A program made the position numbers and the translations under genes. 64,000 nt of DNA, taken from positions 7,360,528-7,424,527 of the forward strand of contig OZ026605.1 in NCBI GenBank assembly GCA_964020085.1, read 5' to 3'. How positions within the stretch are numbered: position 1 is the first letter of the stretch; each line of letters starts with the position of its first letter. Below the pieces are notes generated by a model that worked only from the letters and a program-made list of their open reading frames with translations, ran no database searches and had not been told where the DNA came from. Positions 60,012 to 64,000 of this stretch are shown in pieces. The DNA is from Micromussa lordhowensis (Eukaryota > Cnidaria > Anthozoa > Scleractinia > Lobophylliidae).

Positions 60012-60563
60012 AGTGCCACTATGATGAAATTTTCGATACCCAGTTCTTTACATTTTCGAACACAATAGGTCTTTACTAGATATCTTGCCAAATTTCAGTC
60101 TATTACGAACATTAGAACTCGCGGTTTTTGGACCTTTATTTCCGAGAATTTACGGCCGCCATTAATTTCCCTTGTTCCAAGTCTTGGTTGAGAATTGAAG
60201 AAAATGACGTCATTTTCTCAAAAATACCACACGGGTTGAAATTATAATAACAACTAGTGTCGAAAATTGCACGAATATATGAGCCAAAGTTTTTGTTATT
60301 GTTTATGCGAATTGCTGTGCTAATTGTTATTATAATTTCAACCCGTGTGGTATTTTTAAGAAAATGACGTCATTTTCTCCGATTCTCACCAAGACTTGGG
60401 ACAAGGGAAATTAATGGCGGCCGTAAATTCTCGGAAATAAAGGTCCAAAAACCGCGAGTTCTAATGTTCGTAATAGATATAATTTGGCAAGATATCTAGG
60501 AAAGACCTGTTGTGTACGAAAATGTAAAAAAATGGGTATCGAGAATTTGATCATAGTGGCACT
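60012..60563. mobile_element. TTAA-flanked foldback MITE, third copy of the type
   Basis: A 552 bp element flanked by TTAA at 60008-60011 and 60564-60567. Ends AGTGCCACTATGAT and ATCATAGTGGCACT. Arms of about 240 bases are nearly perfect, for example ATTTACGGCCGCCATTAATT and GAAAATGACGTCATTTTCTC blocks. Structure matches the elements at 2678 and 3618 but the sequence differs. Confidence 0.85.
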
Positions 60564-61435
60564 TTAAGTTATCTTTGTTGGTTTTCTGACGTATTGAAAT
60601 ATCAGTTAAAGAATCCAACATGGCGGATCCAGCAGCATATTGTATTGACATATCACGTAGTTATCACGTGATATGACGTCATCAGGTCATGTTACTTACA
60701 TCAAAGAAACATTTTTGGACCCACAAAATGCCCTCTTAGCTTCATCATGGTTAAATGATTTCAGAGTAACTGAGCTAGGGTGTCCGTACCGGTCTTATAA
60801 CATCAAAGAAAGCTCCAGCCAAAATAATGCGTGGCATGAAACATTTGCGGGAGTTGAATTTTTCGGATTGGCAGTTTTTTGTATTTTGCGGGAACTATTT
60901 TTTTTTTTTGCGATTTTCAGAAAGTCGCGTTTATTTGAACTAGAATATTTGCGGCGATTTTTTTTTATTACACCACACACTAATCTATTACTATTTCGTC
61001 TTACACCGGTGTGTAACTACACCTCTAGTGTACCATGGGCAGTTTTATCGTTTCATTTAAAGAGACGTTTTAAATAAATGGAATTGACAACATCCTACAT
61101 GTATAATGTATAATGTATAATGTCGCCAGTGGACTAAATTCTTGAGAATAATTTTTTTTGCGGGAACTTATTTTGCGGATCGTTGAAAAAAAAAACCCAC
61201 AAAAATCGAAATTAGAACCCTTAAAAATTTCGCGCCACTCGTTAAGGTTTAAATTGATCCCGATGCATGTTGGGTGCAGTGTACCCTCTCTGCGGAAACT
61301 CGAATGCTGATGGGGCAAAATGTAAACGTTTTCGTGATACTAATGAAAATCGACTACTCTTAAACCAGTAAGAACTTTGGGCTTTCAATTGTCATTGAAA
61401 TTTCGACCTGTTTCTTTTAAATTCACTTATATATA

Positions 61436-62103
61436 CAGTTGAACCGCACGTAATTGACCGCCCAAAATGTCAAGCCTAGAGTAGGCCGCTTTACTTCACT
61501 TGCATATGGCGACTGCAGGCCGCATGCGCCAATGTCCACTGATCTAAAGCCATGTAATAACTTTTAGGATATGTGATTCAGAGTGACATGGTTTGCTTCT
61601 GATAAACTACCTGATAAAGCGAACGGAACAAGTCTCACGATAGTTACAAATTGAATATATAAAATAACTGAGCCACTTCGCGCGCTCTCATTGGTCGATA
61701 GGTGTGTTTAGATGAGAGTATGTAAACACGGTTGTGACGTTTTAGATTCCCGCGTATTTTTGAGAATTATTTTATAAAAGCAATAGAGCACTTTTTCCGT
61801 GTTTACATAGCTTCATCTAAACACTTAGAGGGTTGGGAGAATTCTCGAAATTTATGCAAACCCTCGAGAACGTCTCGGGTTCGCATAACAATCTCGATTT
61901 CTCCCAACCCTCCTCGTGTATAGATGAGGCTGTGTAAACACTGAAAAAGTGCTCTATTGCTTAACTTTAATGCAACAACATCTTATTATGCAAATTCTGC
62001 TCGATTATCTGTCAAGTGGTAGCTTATGGGAGGTTAAAAACAAAGGAAACTTTCTAAAGCGGTCGCTGATGAAGAGAGGTGGTCGCAACCGGAGGTTCGA
62101 TTG
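61436..62103. mobile_element. TA-flanked MITE carrying a nested hairpin
   Basis: Ends CAGTTGAACCGCACG and CAACCGGAGGTTCGATTG with TA at 61434-61435 and 62104-62105. Inside, 61778-61963 is a separate foldback (AGCAATAGAGCAC...GTGCTCTATTGCT arms with TCCCAACCCTC blocks). Confidence 0.62.
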
Positions 62104-64000
62104 TAGTTTCTTTCTGTATAAAACCTACACTACTAATAATAGAAATACACAGCTACTAATAATAATAATCAACCTTCCATCTTCAGCGACCAATACTCTC
62201 AGTCCATAACATGCGACCTCAATCAAAGGTCGTAAAACCACTTCATTTACTAGACCCCTATACTCCTGATAAATTTAGTTGTAGTGGGTTTGGATTTCGT
62301 GGATTAGTTTAATCTAACCCACATCTTAAAATTTCCACTTCACAAAATAAGATTCCTGACCAGAAAATTACGTCAATTTCGAGGACAAATTGGCGAACCC
62401 TATCTCGGATATCAAAGCAACAAAAATGCGCTTTGAGGGCTAGTAAATCATTACACTAAACCTCCTTATAGCCAATTCCATTAGCCTGAGTTTCTTTCAT
62501 ACCGTTTGTTACTCTTCAAAGCAAGAATTTCATTGCCTTGCTAAGCCACCGTTTAGTTGCAGGAACATGACATCGAATATTTACAATTTTTAGAACTAGA
62601 AACTAAACTGCTGTGGATGTGTTCGGGTTTAAAAAAACGTGAATCAATCTTAACCTACTCTAGAGTAAATTGGACGTTGTTTATAATTAAAAATTTGGTA
62701 CACCTGTTTTTTTTAATCAAGCACTGAGGTCAGCGGAACACAAAAGATCAAAAAAGAAAAACTACTTTCTGAAACTAAACTTTTTTATCTACCAAGTAAT
62801 GCAATTCCAAATAATTTCAGTTTAAATTTCTTTTTTGTGCTAATGTTCAACTTCCTGCTAAAGAGGTAGAGGGAAATATGTCGTACTATTTAGAACTGTT
62901 CTAATGTAATACGAATTTAGTCTTGAAAGAATTAACACGGAAGGATATGTATGTATGTCTGTTTCAAGGTATCAAATATTTTTAAAAACGCAAACCTTTT
63001 CATTTTACGTTTGATTTAAGAATTATGTTTTGAAACACTCCTTCGGTAATAGCATAAAGCGATGGAACTTACTCGTTTATTTCGGATCAAATATTTCAAA
63101 GAAATTGAGTGGATTAGATAACGTTTGCATCAGGCATCTAAGCCCTAGGGAGTGATTGAAACTTTCCACGGGAGAAAACCTTCCATGCAGTAGTTGATAT
63201 AATTATCTCGGTTATAACAATCTTTTGTAAGTAGATATAATCTTGCTTAATAATGAAAAATAAACACTTCCAGGCGAAAATCGCGGTCGTCGAGACGAAA
63301 CGAGAAAAATATCGATAACATAAAATCCAGATTTTTCTATTTCATATATAGGTTCACTTTATGAATGTTTTCAGTAAATGGTTTATGTTGATTTTGAGGT
63401 TTATCGTCCATTTAGTCGGATGTAGGCCACTCTGTGTCTTTAATTAAAAATCCCTTTCTTGCTCTACACAAAAAGCGTTTAGATTTTGATCAAAAATCAA
63501 ATCAATTTCATAGGTAAGAACCAATGAGGAAACTGTGAAGAAATTGTAGATTACAAGTTAATCGTCTGGTTGATTTCGTACGTGTTGCACCCTTCTAATG
63601 CAAATTAAATAATAATTGTGCAGTAATTAAATAATAGAAACTTGTGACTTGACCATCCAGAGTTTTAATTTATTTTAGTCTTTGTAAAATTCACTCAACA
63701 TAAATAACTATTTTTGAATTTCAAAACGCCATGTTTTTTTACGCCATCATCATATTGTGTTGTGTTCAACTTTCAGTTCAACATTTTGCGATGACTGATT
63801 AAAAACGAGACGGAAAGATCTGAGGAAAGAGGAAATTATTTCAAATGCCGGATAGGTTTGCGGCAACTCGCTATATCGGGGCAAAAATCGAACGAAAAGA
63901 AAAACTTATTTGTCTCATAAAAAAATGATAACAAATGACAACCGTGCGGTCAAAAATCAATTTGAGTGTTTTCAGAGAGGAAGATGAAGCAGTTATTTTT
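62104..64000. other. region without recognised genes
   Basis: No exon, RNA gene or complete repeat is recognised. About 60 bases at 63478-63535 resemble non-coding sequence at 42810-42868 in the tandem unit. Confidence 0.45.

Noticed and set aside
60673..61077. 134-codon plus-strand frame rich in Phe
   Set aside because: Low-complexity T-runs and repeated GCGGGAACT blocks on both sides indicate repeat DNA; no domain features.

Overview
The window looks like nuclear DNA of an invertebrate animal, most likely a cnidarian (anthozoan: coral or anemone). The reasons are AT-rich, intron-rich animal genes with GT-AG splicing, very dense small foldback (MITE-like) elements, tRNA-derived SINEs, and Gypsy and CR1/L2-like retroelements. 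I had no database, so the lineage is an inference. Most real coding sequence sits in short exons that simple ORF calling misses; the exon models below were rebuilt by matching splice phase with protein-family resemblance.

Left part (about 1-10350, + strand): the C-terminal half of a ZDHHC17/HIP14-type palmitoyltransferase, as ten exons. The membrane-spanning exon at 4504-4616 has two upstream relatives. One (2516-2646) is phase-compatible and could be a mutually exclusive exon. The other (3609-4166) is dead: it is split by a TTAA-flanked foldback element, has a TGG-to-TAG change and has lost its donor.

Middle part (13060-28139, + strand): a four-exon EBP-family (sterol delta8-delta7 isomerase, EXPERA) gene. 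Its 12.1 kb first intron holds a decayed Gypsy element on the minus strand, itself interrupted by a DNA element carrying a tRNA-like unit and by a foldback element plus a CR1/L2-like LINE. A second, 5'-truncated LINE copy lies at 24167-25199. Convergent to this gene is an apparently intronless BRF2-like (TFIIIB subunit) gene at 29707-31239 on the minus strand.

Right part (35532-53101): a head-to-tail tandem duplication of an 8785 bp unit, with no difference found at any place compared. The left breakpoint falls inside the right arm of a 160 bp hairpin element. Each copy carries a TATA-type promoter and a five-exon gene for an unrecognised, secreted, cysteine-rich, basic 260-residue proprotein with a furin-type site. 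This gene and its duplication are the best candidates for something new, although an assembly duplication must be excluded. The remainder (53102-64000) contains repeats but no gene I can support.

The genes do not form a pathway. They are ordinary neighbouring animal genes (protein palmitoylation, sterol synthesis, Pol III transcription, and a secreted factor) embedded in transposon-rich DNA.
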